Shown piece by piece: positions 45,726-54,122 of a DNA stretch of 64,000 nt (positions within the stretch are counted from its first letter, which is position 1; the number at the start of each line of letters is the position of its first letter). Origin of the DNA: Ruegeria sp. R13_0 (GTDB taxonomy: Bacteria; Pseudomonadota; Alphaproteobacteria; Rhodobacterales; Rhodobacteraceae); the NCBI RefSeq assembly GCF_017743995.1, contig NZ_JAGHRB010000002.1:62001-126000 (forward strand), written 5' to 3'. Made by a program: the position numbers and the translations under genes. The notes beneath the pieces were generated by a model. It had not been told where the DNA came from. It saw only the letters and a list, made by a program, of their open reading frames with translations, and made no database searches.

Positions 45726-46859
45726 ATGCAGCCAGAGATCGCCGTTTTCGCACTGATCTACCTTTTGGCGCCCGCCGCGATGCTGCGGCTTGCGCGGCAT
45801 TCGACTTTGGCCGGGCGGCTGGGGCCGATTGTGCTGTGCTATATGGCCGGATTGGCGCTGGGGCTGATTGGCCTGCAACCCGACGCGGCTGGTCAGGTCC
45901 GTGACGGGGTCATGGAGGCAAATTTGGGACTGGCCCTGCCTTTACTGCTGTTTGGAGTAGACCTTGGGGCTTGGGGGCGCATCGCTGGTTCTGCGCTTTT
46001 GTCGATGGCGCTGGCCGTTGTCTCGGTCACGCTTGTCGCAACGGGCCTTTACTTTGCGTTCCAAGAAGGCGGCACCGCGCAGAGTGAGCAGCTGTCCGGC
46101 ATGGCTGTAGGGATGTATACGGGCGGCCTTGCGAATATGGGCGCGATCAAACTGGCGCTGGATATCCCCGAGAGCCGATATCTGCTGTTTGCAACCGTCG
46201 ATACGGTAGTTGGCGCAGGTTACCTGCTGTTTGTTCTGACACTGGCCCCGTTGGTTTTCGCCCGCTTTCTGAAGCCGTTCCCGAGTGATCGCGACACGCA
46301 GGCGCCCGCAGCGGACGAAGCCAATGCGCCGAATATGCTCCGTCAGGGGGTGGTGGCCTTGCTGGTCAGCGCATTTTGCGTGGCAGCTGCGGTGCTACTG
46401 ACCCCACTGTTCAACTTTGCGACATCGCAGGTCATGACCGTGGTTCTTCTGACGTCGCTGGGTCTGCTCTGCTCGGTCACGCCGTCTTTGCGCAAGAACC
46501 GGGCCGCACCTCATATGGGCATGTACCTGCTTTATGTGTTTTCGTTCAGCGTTGCGGCGTCAATGGATTTGGCGGAATTGCGCGATATGGATCTGTCCGT
46601 TCTCGGCTTTGTGCTGATCGCCACCTTCGGCAGCTTCGGTTTGCATGCCCTGCTAGCACGCGCCGCCGGGGTCGACCGGGATACATTCCTGATCACCTCG
46701 GTCGCGGCGGTCATGTCGCCTGCTTTTGTGCCCATGGTCGCGCGCAGCTTGCGCAACCCTGCGATCTTGATGTCGGGCATGGCAACCGGCATTCTGGGCT
46801 TTGCGATCGGGAACTATCTGGGCATTTCACTGGCGCTGCTTCTGGCCGGGAAAGGATAG
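45726..46859 (+). CDS. DUF819 family membrane protein
   Basis: Inner-membrane protein of 377 residues with about ten hydrophobic helices and a hydrophilic loop near residue 195-215. Recognisable DUF819/YjcL features are LPLLLFGVDLGAW, GMAVGMYTGGLANMGAIKLAL and TVDTVVGAGYLLFVLTLAPL. Function is not established; the fold is transporter-like. Start is the ATG at 45726 with GGAGAGGG five bases upstream. The next gene begins three bases after its stop, so the two are translated together and this protein may carry that enzyme's substrate or product. Confidence 0.85.
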   Translation: MQPEIAVFALIYLLAPAAMLRLARHSTLAGRLGPIVLCYMAGLALGLIGLQPDAAGQVRDGVMEANLGLALPLLLFGVDLGAWGRIAGSALLSMALAVVSVTLVATGLYFAFQEGGTAQSEQLSGMAVGMYTGGLANMGAIKLALDIPESRYLLFATVDTVVGAGYLLFVLTLAPLVFARFLKPFPSDRDTQAPAADEANAPNMLRQGVVALLVSAFCVAAAVLLTPLFNFATSQVMTVVLLTSLGLLCSVTPSLRKNRAAPHMGMYLLYVFSFSVAASMDLAELRDMDLSVLGFVLIATFGSFGLHALLARAAGVDRDTFLITSVAAVMSPAFVPMVARSLRNPAILMSGMATGILGFAIGNYLGISLALLLAGKG

Positions 46860-46862
46860 GAT

Positions 46863-48284
46863 ATGGATCATCAGAAATTGCCAGAGACAGGCCGCCCCGA
46901 GGGCGAGATCCTGGACCAGTTAAAATCCTTTGCCGAAAACGACCCGAATTACCGTGAGGGCCGGACCTGGAGCCTTGTGTATCATCTGGACGATGACCAC
47001 GACGCCTTCACAGCCAAGGCCTATAGCGCGTTCTCCTCGGCCAACGGGTTGAATCCAGCCGCGTTCCAAAGCCTCAAACGGATGGAGACGCAGATCATCT
47101 CAACCATGGCCGGGCTGCTGAAGGGCGGACCCGACACCTGCGGTGTGGTCACTGCAGGCGGCACCGAAAGCTGCCTGATGGCGGTTAAAACCTACCGGGA
47201 CATGGCCCGCAAAAAGCGTAAGGTGACCCGTCCGAACATGATCCTGCCCATGACCGCCCATGTCGCCTGGTTCAAGGCGGCCGAATATTTCGGCGTCAGG
47301 GCGCGCCTTTTGCCGATGACGACGGACTACGCCACCGATATCTCCAAGCTTAGAAGGATGATTGACGCGGGCACGGTGATGATCCTCGGCTCCGCGCCGG
47401 AATACCCGCATGGGACGATTGATCCAATCGCCGAGATGGGCGCGATCGCGCAGTCCAAGGGCATCCCCTTACATATCGACGCTTGCGTCGGCGGGCTGAT
47501 CCTACCCTTCATGGAGCGGAACGGCGTTGACCTGCCCGATTGGGATTTCAGGGTACCGGGGGTGACGTCCATCTCGGCCGATCTGCACAAATACGGCTAT
47601 GCGGCTAAGGGGGCATCGACCATCATCTATCGCAATCTCGACCTGTTGAAGCACCAGATGTTCGTCTGTCAGGATTGGCCCGGAGGGGTTTTTGCCTCAC
47701 CCGCCTTGCTGGGTACCAGACCGGGCGGAGCCTATGCCGCCGCCTGGGCTGTGATGCAGAAACTCGGTGAGGACGGCTACTGCCGGTTGGCGAAAAAAAC
47801 GACCGAAGCGGTCGAGACACTGAAGGCGGGAATAGCGGCGATAGACGGCCTGCGCATTCTGGGGAACCCGCAGGGACCGTTGCTGGCTTATGGCTCAACC
47901 GATCCGAAGCTCAACATCTATGCCGTGGCGGACCAGTTGGAGCGCGCCGGTTGGAGCATCAATCGCGTTCAAAACCCAGATGGCATCCATTGCATGGTCA
48001 CTGCCAAACACCGGCATGTCACCGATGAATACCTGAGCGATCTCGCCCAGGCGGTCGCGACCGTTCGCGCCAACCCCGAGCTCGCCAAATCCGGAGGGGC
48101 CGCGACCTACGGCATGATGGCCCATGTCCCACTGCGCGGCATGGTGAAATCCAAGGTGTTGGATGTGTTTGCCGAGATGTACCGGGCCGGTGGCGGAGAT
48201 TTGCATCTGGATGACGGCAAGACCCCGAACCTGTTGGAGCGCGGCATGGCCCGATATGTTCAGTGGAAAGCGCGGCGCAGCTAG
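46863..48284 (+). CDS. PLP-dependent lyase related to sphingosine-1-phosphate lyase
   Basis: Group II decarboxylase-fold enzyme of 473 residues. The segments TAGGTESCLMAVK (about 97-109), AHVAWFKAAEYFGVR, HIDACVGGLILPF (Asp206 for the PLP nitrogen), SADLHKYGYAAKG (Lys243, the Schiff-base Lys) and NWPGG-like QDWPGGVFASPALLGTRPGG match sphingosine-1-phosphate lyases more than glutamate decarboxylases. Bacterial members cleave phosphorylated long-chain or short amino-alcohols. It has no N-terminal membrane anchor. It follows the DUF819 gene by three bases and its stop shares the palindrome CTAG with the stop of the opposing phosphohydrolase gene. Substrate unknown. Confidence 0.88.
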   Translation: MDHQKLPETGRPEGEILDQLKSFAENDPNYREGRTWSLVYHLDDDHDAFTAKAYSAFSSANGLNPAAFQSLKRMETQIISTMAGLLKGGPDTCGVVTAGGTESCLMAVKTYRDMARKKRKVTRPNMILPMTAHVAWFKAAEYFGVRARLLPMTTDYATDISKLRRMIDAGTVMILGSAPEYPHGTIDPIAEMGAIAQSKGIPLHIDACVGGLILPFMERNGVDLPDWDFRVPGVTSISADLHKYGYAAKGASTIIYRNLDLLKHQMFVCQDWPGGVFASPALLGTRPGGAYAAAWAVMQKLGEDGYCRLAKKTTEAVETLKAGIAAIDGLRILGNPQGPLLAYGSTDPKLNIYAVADQLERAGWSINRVQNPDGIHCMVTAKHRHVTDEYLSDLAQAVATVRANPELAKSGGAATYGMMAHVPLRGMVKSKVLDVFAEMYRAGGGDLHLDDGKTPNLLERGMARYVQWKARRS

Positions 48285-49951
48285 TCTTTGAGGTATTCCT
48301 TGTACGGTTTCGCCGTCCGGTTTCGGTATTTGACCGTCAGGTCCAACGGCATGTCACTTTCGTCGTAGATCCCGACGACGACCCCCCTGCCCCGGCTTTT
48401 GGTTCGCATCTCGATCAATTGCTGTTCAGACCGCGTCGTGCGCTGTGACGGGCGGCGCGCCCAGGCAAACAGGTGGTCGTACATTTCACCGATCACCTCG
48501 GCATGATCTTCGCTGTCGCCCAGATCAATCAACTCCTGTGGATCGGTTTCCAGATCGAACAGGATCGGACGGTGCCCGCCCTCACAATGGATCAGCTTCC
48601 AGCGTTTGTTGGCGACCATGAACATCACCGCATCGCGGACCGAGGCCTCCATCCGCTCGGCAATTGGCGACGCGGAATAGTCGTATTCGCAGATCACCAC
48701 ATCCCGAGGCAGCTCCTGTGCTTGTCCATGCAGGATCGGCAACAGGGAATAGCCTTCGAGGATATGACTAGCGACGTCGCCTCCGGCCACTTCGACGAAT
48801 GTCGGAGCTAGATCAATGGATTCAACCAGCGCATCGCTCACCGTGCCTCGGGTCGCGTCGGCCTCGGACGAGGGGTCGTAGATAATCAGCGGCATTTTGG
48901 TTGAGGCATCGTGGAAGAACGTTTTCTCGCCCATCCAATGGTCGCCCAGAAAATCCCCGTGATCCGAGGTCAGGACGATCATCGTATCGTCCATCCGGCC
49001 GGCCCGCTCCATCCAGTCGAACAACCGGCCCATCTGATCATCGGCCTGCTTGATCAGGCCCATATAGGCCGGGATCACAGCCTCACGCACATCCTGGCGC
49101 GAGAATGTCTCACCGATTTTGGTCTCCATGAACGCTTTCAACACCGGGTGCGCGTTCTGGCGTTCCTCATCGGATCGCACCACCGGCAGCACATGCTCAG
49201 GCCCGTACATCGAGGCATAGGGCTCGGGCACGATATAGGGCCAGTGCGGTTTGATGAAGCTCAGGTGACAGCACCATGGGGCATCATGGGTCTCCATGAA
49301 CTCGATCCCGCGCCCGGTCAGATAGGGAGTCTCGCTATCTTCTTCGGCAATGTTCGCAGCCTCGGGTGAGTTTTTCAGGAACCAGCCAGACAGAACATTG
49401 CCATCCGCGTCCAATCCGGAATTTGCGAAGTCGTGCCAGGGGTTGTCGCTTTCATAACCTTTGTCTCGCAGGTATTCATTGTAGGCCTTGGCCCCATCGG
49501 GGTCATAAAACCCGTCCGGCCCTTCAGGGCGCATCCCGTCATCGCGTTCGAACACGTCAAAACCGCATTCCGCCACACGGGCGCCAATCAGGCTATCCGG
49601 TTCAAGGCCGAGCCGCGCCATGCCCTCTGCATCCGCGCGCATATGGGTTTTGCCAACCAGCCAGCATTCCATCCCAGCCTTGCGCAGGTGGTCGCCCATG
49701 GTCATCTCGCCGACCTTCAAGGGGATCCCGTTCCACGAGGCTCCATGCGAATGCACATACCGACCCGTATAGGTCGACATGCGCGAACTGCCGCAGATCG
49801 GCGATTGGATATAGGCGCGATTGAATCGCACACCCCGAGCGGCCAATCGGTCGATATTCGGCGTTTGAAGATGCGGGTGTCCGTAGCAGCTCAGGTAATC
49901 CCAGCGCAGCTGGTCGAACATGATGAACAGGATATTCTTGGCTTTGGCCAC
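48281..49951 (-). CDS. Sulfatase / phosphonate monoester hydrolase-like enzyme
   Basis: Alkaline-phosphatase-superfamily hydrolase of 556 residues. The metal-binding start is ILFIMFDQLRWDYLSCYGHP. The formylglycine site is SPICGSSRMSTYTGRYVHSH, with Cys and the following Ser-Arg-type motif; the canonical sulfatase motif has Pro where this has Ser. The segment LTSDHGDFLGDHWMGEKTFF is typical of phosphonate monoester hydrolases/phosphodiesterases rather than aryl-sulfatases. The Cys would be matured to formylglycine. Start is GTG at 49951 with GGAGG five bases upstream, which is locked in a perfect hairpin. It is convergent with, and ends in the same CTAG as, the S1P-lyase-like gene. Confidence 0.88.
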   Translation of the reverse strand: MAKAKNILFIMFDQLRWDYLSCYGHPHLQTPNIDRLAARGVRFNRAYIQSPICGSSRMSTYTGRYVHSHGASWNGIPLKVGEMTMGDHLRKAGMECWLVGKTHMRADAEGMARLGLEPDSLIGARVAECGFDVFERDDGMRPEGPDGFYDPDGAKAYNEYLRDKGYESDNPWHDFANSGLDADGNVLSGWFLKNSPEAANIAEEDSETPYLTGRGIEFMETHDAPWCCHLSFIKPHWPYIVPEPYASMYGPEHVLPVVRSDEERQNAHPVLKAFMETKIGETFSRQDVREAVIPAYMGLIKQADDQMGRLFDWMERAGRMDDTMIVLTSDHGDFLGDHWMGEKTFFHDASTKMPLIIYDPSSEADATRGTVSDALVESIDLAPTFVEVAGGDVASHILEGYSLLPILHGQAQELPRDVVICEYDYSASPIAERMEASVRDAVMFMVANKRWKLIHCEGGHRPILFDLETDPQELIDLGDSEDHAEVIGEMYDHLFAWARRPSQRTTRSEQQLIEMRTKSRGRGVVVGIYDESDMPLDLTVKYRNRTAKPYKEYLKD

Positions 49952-49955
49952 ATGC

Positions 49956-49977
49956 GCCTCCGGTCTGGTCCGGAGGC
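49956..49977 (-). promoter_or_regulatory. Hairpin that sequesters the Shine-Dalgarno of the sulfatase gene
   Basis: On the minus strand GCCTCCGG, six-base loop, CCGGAGGC forms a perfect 8-bp stem. The GGAGG ribosome site of the gene starting at 49951 is wholly inside the 3' arm. It lies 38 bases after the nqrM stop, so it may instead or also end the apbE-nqrM transcript. Confidence 0.7.
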
Positions 49978-50014
49978 TATCTAGCCAATTCCCAATGGGC
50001 AGCGCAAATGCCGA

Positions 50015-50251
50015 TTAGGCCTGACGCTCCATCTGCTCCAGCATCTTCTTGGCGCGTTTGCATTGCAGCTGATCCCGCAGAGGGCTGTCGGGGTCGATGT
50101 CCTTTTGGCAGACCACGCATTTATCCGCGCCCGAGATCGCGTTCAGACCGCCGCAGCTGCCCTTGATGGTTTTACCCATCAACATCACGCCCAGCGACAT
50201 GCCGACCATGACCAGAGACAGAAGAATAAAGGCCAGAATGAAAGTGCTCAT
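50015..50251 (-). CDS. nqrM: Na+-NQR maturation factor NqrM
   Basis: A 78-residue protein of the former DUF539 family needed to assemble active Na+-translocating NADH:quinone reductase, thought to deliver iron for the Cys-ligated centre. One N-terminal membrane helix (STFILAFILLSLVMVGMSLG) is followed by four cysteines in GSCGG, KCVVCQK and LQCKRAKK. The ATG at 50251 is chosen; five upstream codons are in frame. It follows apbE by 15 bases and lies about 5 kb from the nqrABCDEF genes on the same strand. Confidence 0.92.
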   Translation of the reverse strand: MSTFILAFILLSLVMVGMSLGVMLMGKTIKGSCGGLNAISGADKCVVCQKDIDPDSPLRDQLQCKRAKKMLEQMERQA

Positions 50252-50266
50252 CTCGGTTCCTACCAA

Positions 50267-51292
50267 TCAGTTGGTGCCCAGTGCGTCTTTGAACGCGCTG
50301 CTGTGCGACGTTATATAGGCATCATCGCCGCCTGTCACATCCCGCGAGATGAAATACACGGCAAGTTTATGCTCTTCGGCGAGTTGCATACCCTTTTCCT
50401 GACCCAGCGCCAGCATTGCAGTCGCCCAAGCATCCGCCATCATGGCGTTTTCCGCCAGAACCGTGACCGAGGTCGTCCGGTGCGTAATTGGACGACCGGT
50501 TGTGGGGTCGATGATATGCGAATAGCGCACGCCATCCTGCTCGAAGTAATTCTTGTAGTCGCCCGAGCTGGCCATACCGCGATCAACCAGCGACACGATC
50601 AACTGCAGGCTCTGGGACCCGGCCTGAGGCTTTTCGATCCCGATCTGCCACGTTTCGCCCTTGTCGTTCTGGCCTTTTGAGACCAGATCACCGCCGATCT
50701 CGACCAGATAGTTTTCGATGCCTGCGTCCCGCAAGGTCTCGGCGACGGCGTCAATGCCATAGCCTTTAGCGATAGCCGACAGATTGATCCCAACGCCAGG
50801 TTCGGATTTTGCCAGCGTTCCTGCCTCAGCATCCAGCGTCAAAAGCCGATTTTGTCCAACGCCTGCCAGCGCGGCCTCGATATCAGCATCCGACGGCACA
50901 GGGTCTTCGGGCTTGCGCGGACCAAAGCCCCAAAGTTCGATCAACGGGCCGAGTGTGACGTCAAAGGCTCCATCGGTCTTGTCGTGAACGTCATTTGCGG
51001 CGGCCAAAACCAGTGCGAAATCGTCGGAGACAGCAACAGGGTCGGTGCTGGTAGACGCCGAAAAGGTGGAAACCTCGGAATTCGGATCCCAGTTCGACAT
51101 TTTGGCGTTGACTGCGGCCAGAGTCTCCTCAACCGATGCAGCCAGCGCGGTTTCGTCGAGATCCTCGCCAATCGCAGTGACATTGAAGGTCGTGCCCATG
51201 GTCTCACCCGACAGGCGCACCACATCGGGTTCCTTGTCGAACAGACAACCAGTCAAAAGGATTGCAAGGGCCAGCGCAGGCAGTAGACGCAT
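50267..51292 (-). CDS. apbE: FAD:protein FMN transferase ApbE
   Basis: Flavin transferase that attaches FMN through phosphodiester bonds to threonines of NqrB and NqrC. The 341-residue protein has a lipoprotein signal with lipobox LTGC (Cys16), so it is predicted to be membrane-anchored and periplasmic. ApbE motifs visible are GETMGTTFNVT, DKTDGAFDVTLGPLIELWGF, INLSAIAKGYGIDAVAE, YLVEIGGDLVSKG and RYSHIIDPTTGRPI with the metal Asp. The ATG at 51292 places the signal peptide correctly. Both target motifs, in NqrB and NqrC, are present in this window. Confidence 0.94.
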   Translation of the reverse strand: MRLLPALALAILLTGCLFDKEPDVVRLSGETMGTTFNVTAIGEDLDETALAASVEETLAAVNAKMSNWDPNSEVSTFSASTSTDPVAVSDDFALVLAAANDVHDKTDGAFDVTLGPLIELWGFGPRKPEDPVPSDADIEAALAGVGQNRLLTLDAEAGTLAKSEPGVGINLSAIAKGYGIDAVAETLRDAGIENYLVEIGGDLVSKGQNDKGETWQIGIEKPQAGSQSLQLIVSLVDRGMASSGDYKNYFEQDGVRYSHIIDPTTGRPITHRTTSVTVLAENAMMADAWATAMLALGQEKGMQLAEEHKLAVYFISRDVTGGDDAYITSHSSAFKDALGTN

Positions 51293-51358
51293 GGATCGTT
51301 CTCCGGGAAAAGCAGTGCCCGGCATATGCCAGCCACCCCCGTCAGAGTCAAACCGGCT

Positions 51359-51544
51359 TCACAGCTTTAGCGGCAAAAAACCCAACATCAAAAGGCCGAT
51401 CCCAGCCGGAAGCCCGAACAGCCACGCCCGCTTCTGCCACCCGTCCGGCTGCTGTTTCCACACCATGCGGAAATTATGGCCGCAGACCACCACAACAAAG
51501 AAAATCAGCGCAGCAATGGGGGGTGTCAGATAGATGTCACTCAC
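51359..51544 (-). CDS. Small two-helix membrane protein
   Basis: A 61-residue hydrophobic protein with two membrane segments (about residues 9-24 and 42-58) joined by a basic loop HNFRMVWKQQPDGWQKRAW. I do not recognise the family. Start is GTG at 51544 with GGAG about ten bases upstream. It sits 66 bases before apbE on the same strand, so it may be part of the apbE-nqrM transcript. Its reality rests on length of hydrophobic pattern, start signal and gene context. Confidence 0.5.
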   Translation of the reverse strand: MSDIYLTPPIAALIFFVVVVCGHNFRMVWKQQPDGWQKRAWLFGLPAGIGLLMLGFLPLKL

Positions 51545-51656
51545 AGGCTTGGACTCCGGGTTTTCGCCGATGCGGGCATTTGCACCCTATACAGGCCATT
51601 TAGCTGCGCTAAGGTGAAAGGGAAAGACTTTGCAAGAACCAAAAAGGAGATTGCCC

Positions 51657-52181
51657 ATGGCCCCAACCTCATACCAGGCCCCCACACGCGGCGACAAGCA
51701 GGACAAGTCCACCTACAGCCAGTCGACGGGATCGAACCTGTCGCAGTCGCAGACGACCGTGGCGAAACTGCTTGAGGGGAAAGGCGACGCGGTGTTCTCG
51801 GTCCGTCCGACCGATACGGTTCACACGGTGGTCAATATTCTCAAGGAAAAACACATCGGTGCCGTTCTGGTGACCGATCAGAACGGAGCGCTGCAGGGCA
51901 TCCTGTCCGAGCGCGACATCGTGCGCCGTATGGCTGATACGCCCGGCCAGACCCTGCCGCAATCGGTCGAGGATCTGATGACCAAAGAGGTACAGAGCTG
52001 CGCACCCGACGATACGTTGAATGCGGTTCTGAAAACCATGACCGAGGGTCGCTTCCGTCACATGCCGGTGGTCCGTGATGGACTTTTGTGCGGCATGATC
52101 ACCATCGGTGACGTCGTGCATTTCCGTCTGAAGGAGCTGGAATACGAAGCGCTGCGTATGAAGCAGATGATCGTTGGCTAA
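51657..52181 (+). CDS. CBS-domain protein
   Basis: Soluble 174-residue protein with two CBS motifs (about residues 38-95, KHIGAVLVTDQNGALQGILS, and 105-160, RFRHMPVVRDGLLCGMITIG), which bind adenosyl nucleotides in other proteins. The N-terminal 35 residues are Gln/Ser/Thr-rich and probably disordered. Homologues are stand-alone regulators or signal-transduction proteins of unknown partner. AAGGAG precedes the ATG at 51657 by about seven bases. It lies in the stretch that separates apbE-nqrM from nqrABCDEF. Confidence 0.88.
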   Translation: MAPTSYQAPTRGDKQDKSTYSQSTGSNLSQSQTTVAKLLEGKGDAVFSVRPTDTVHTVVNILKEKHIGAVLVTDQNGALQGILSERDIVRRMADTPGQTLPQSVEDLMTKEVQSCAPDDTLNAVLKTMTEGRFRHMPVVRDGLLCGMITIGDVVHFRLKELEYEALRMKQMIVG

Positions 52182-52224
52182 AGCAACCCGGCCCGCGGCG
52201 ACCTGACGCCTCGGGCCAGACGAC

Positions 52225-52968
52225 CTAAGCTGTTGCCGTGAACGTGACCCCTCCGGGAAATAGCTCGGCAGCGGTCAAACAGTTGGTCGCGAAAGCGCCG
52301 GTGTCGATCGAAATCACCCCGTCTCGAACTTGAACATGATCCACGATCGTGTGCCCATGCACCACCCATTGACCATCCCGGCGCGGCTGCTGTCGGAATT
52401 TGGGGTGGCCCCAAAGACAGGTTTTCCGATCCTGTTTTTCCGCTGATGTCCGAGGGTCCAGAGCGGCATGAACGACCGAGACATTGCCGCTGGTCCACAT
52501 CAGCGGCCGCTCGGTCAGCCAATCCACAAGCCCCTCGCCCATTGCAATGCGCAAACGCTCTGCCAGATCGCCCCTATCGGCGTCGACATTCTGTATGCCA
52601 AAGGAGGCAAGCGTCTGGACGCCCCCGTTGTTCATCCACAGCGGGCCGATGCCGAACGGGTCTTCGAGAAACCGCAGCAACATCTCTTCGTGATTGCCCA
52701 GCAGGCACGTTACGCGCCCGTTCGAGGTCAAACTCAGATGTTTCAACTGCCGCAACACCTGCGCGCTGTAGTCGCCCCGGTCGATATAGTCACCGACAAA
52801 CACCCATGGCAGGCCCTCATCAAGCTTCGGCAGCAAGGCTTGCAACAGGTCCAGACGTCCGTGGATATCTCCGACGGCCACGAAAGGCGCCTCGGGCCTA
52901 ATGCCCGACACATCCGCGCCGCGCATCCCGCCCGGTCCAAGCAGCCCTCTGATCCAGCCCGTCACCAT
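52225..52968 (-). CDS. Calcineurin-like metallophosphoesterase
   Basis: Protein of 247 residues in the ApaH/PrpA-type serine/threonine phosphatase group. All metal-site motifs are present in order: VGDIHGRLD, VGDYIDRGDY, LLGNHEEM, VHAALDP and VHGHTIVDH. The substrate may be a phosphoprotein, dinucleotide or polysaccharide-related phosphate. The ATG at 52968 with GAGGT upstream is preferred to the first in-frame codon at 53049, which overlaps the divergent epimerase leader. It is divergent from the epimerase gene. Confidence 0.88.
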   Translation of the reverse strand: MVTGWIRGLLGPGGMRGADVSGIRPEAPFVAVGDIHGRLDLLQALLPKLDEGLPWVFVGDYIDRGDYSAQVLRQLKHLSLTSNGRVTCLLGNHEEMLLRFLEDPFGIGPLWMNNGGVQTLASFGIQNVDADRGDLAERLRIAMGEGLVDWLTERPLMWTSGNVSVVHAALDPRTSAEKQDRKTCLWGHPKFRQQPRRDGQWVVHGHTIVDHVQVRDGVISIDTGAFATNCLTAAELFPGGVTFTATA

Positions 52969-53093
52969 ACAAAGACCTCTACTCTGACCGGCTGCCACGG
53001 ACAATCGGCAATCGGTCCGGAAACGGGCGGTTGACCAATGGACGCGCAACCTTGATAGACAGTGCAGACGGGTCGCCGAAGCGTGAGGGATGT

Positions 53094-54107
53094 ATGAAGC
53101 GGGTTTTGATCACGGGAACGGCCGGATTTATCGGCTTTCACCTGGCGAAGCTGTTGCTGTCCGAAGGGTTCCGTGTGCATGGCTTTGACGGGATGACCGA
53201 CTATTACGACGTCGCCCTCAAGCAACGCCGCCATCAGATGTTGCTGCAAAATCCCGGCTTTACCACCACCGAGGACATGCTGGAAAACCATGAACGGCTG
53301 ATGCAGGTCGCGGATGAGTTTCAACCCGAGGTGATCATCCATCTCGCTGCACAGGCCGGTGTGCGCTACAGCCTGGAAGAGCCGCGCAGCTACGTCAACT
53401 CGAACGTCATTGGCACATTCAACGTGATGGAGGTCGCGCGCCAGCACAAGGTTCAGCACCTTTTGATGGCCTCGACCTCTTCGGTCTATGGCGCCAATGA
53501 GGATATGCCCTTTACCGAGGTCGAGAAGGCCGACACGCAGCTGACGATCTACGCGGCCACCAAGAAGGCCAATGAGGCGATGGCGCACTCCTATGCCCAT
53601 CTTTGGGACCTGCCGACCACTATGTTCCGGTTCTTCACTGTCTATGGCACCTGGGGGCGGCCTGATCTGGCCCTGTACAAGTTCGTGGACGCGATCCTCG
53701 AGGACCGCCCGATTGATATCTACAACCACGGCGACATGTATCGCGACTTTACCAATGTCGAGGATCTGGTCCGTGGCATCCGTTTGCTGATCGACGTGCC
53801 TCCGGTGCGGCCCGCCAGTGCGGATGAGGTCGAGGATGGCGACAGCCTGTCCCCCGTCGCGCCGCACCGCGTCGTCAATATCGGCAATGGTGACAAGGTG
53901 CGCCTGGTGGATTTCATTGAGGCCATCGAGGCGGCGATCGGGAAAAAGGCCATCCGCAACTACATGCCAATGCAAATGGGCGACGTCCCCGCCACATGGG
54001 CCAATACTGACCTGTTGCAACGCCTGACAGGGTATCGCCCGGAAACCAATTTCAAAGACGGGATCGCGCAGTTTGTTGCGTGGTTCCGCGACTATCACGG
54101 CAAGTAG
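53094..54107 (+). CDS. NAD-dependent nucleotide-sugar epimerase (UDP-glucuronate 4-epimerase-like)
   Basis: Extended short-chain dehydrogenase of 337 residues. N-terminal NAD motif ITGTAGFIGFHLAKLLL, the LAAQAGVRYSLEEPRSYVNSN segment characteristic of UDP-glucuronate 4-epimerases (LspL/CapI type), a catalytic Ser in STSSVYGANE, Tyr/Lys in IYAATKKANEAM, and FRFFTVYGTWGRPDLA. It precedes a nucleotide-sugar dehydrogenase by 15 bases, so the pair probably makes and epimerises a UDP-uronic acid for surface polysaccharide. GAGGGA precedes the ATG at 53094. Confidence 0.9.
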   Translation: MKRVLITGTAGFIGFHLAKLLLSEGFRVHGFDGMTDYYDVALKQRRHQMLLQNPGFTTTEDMLENHERLMQVADEFQPEVIIHLAAQAGVRYSLEEPRSYVNSNVIGTFNVMEVARQHKVQHLLMASTSSVYGANEDMPFTEVEKADTQLTIYAATKKANEAMAHSYAHLWDLPTTMFRFFTVYGTWGRPDLALYKFVDAILEDRPIDIYNHGDMYRDFTNVEDLVRGIRLLIDVPPVRPASADEVEDGDSLSPVAPHRVVNIGNGDKVRLVDFIEAIEAAIGKKAIRNYMPMQMGDVPATWANTDLLQRLTGYRPETNFKDGIAQFVAWFRDYHGK

Positions 54108-54122
54108 AGGGCCAAGACCGGA

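Noticed and set aside
45582-45878. 98-residue minus-strand protein upstream of the DUF819 gene
   Set aside because: Most of it is antisense to a well-supported gene and it has no start signal.
46863-48284. Glutamate decarboxylase
   Set aside because: The substrate-site wording around residues 97-140 and 260-285 fits S1P-lyase-type enzymes better.
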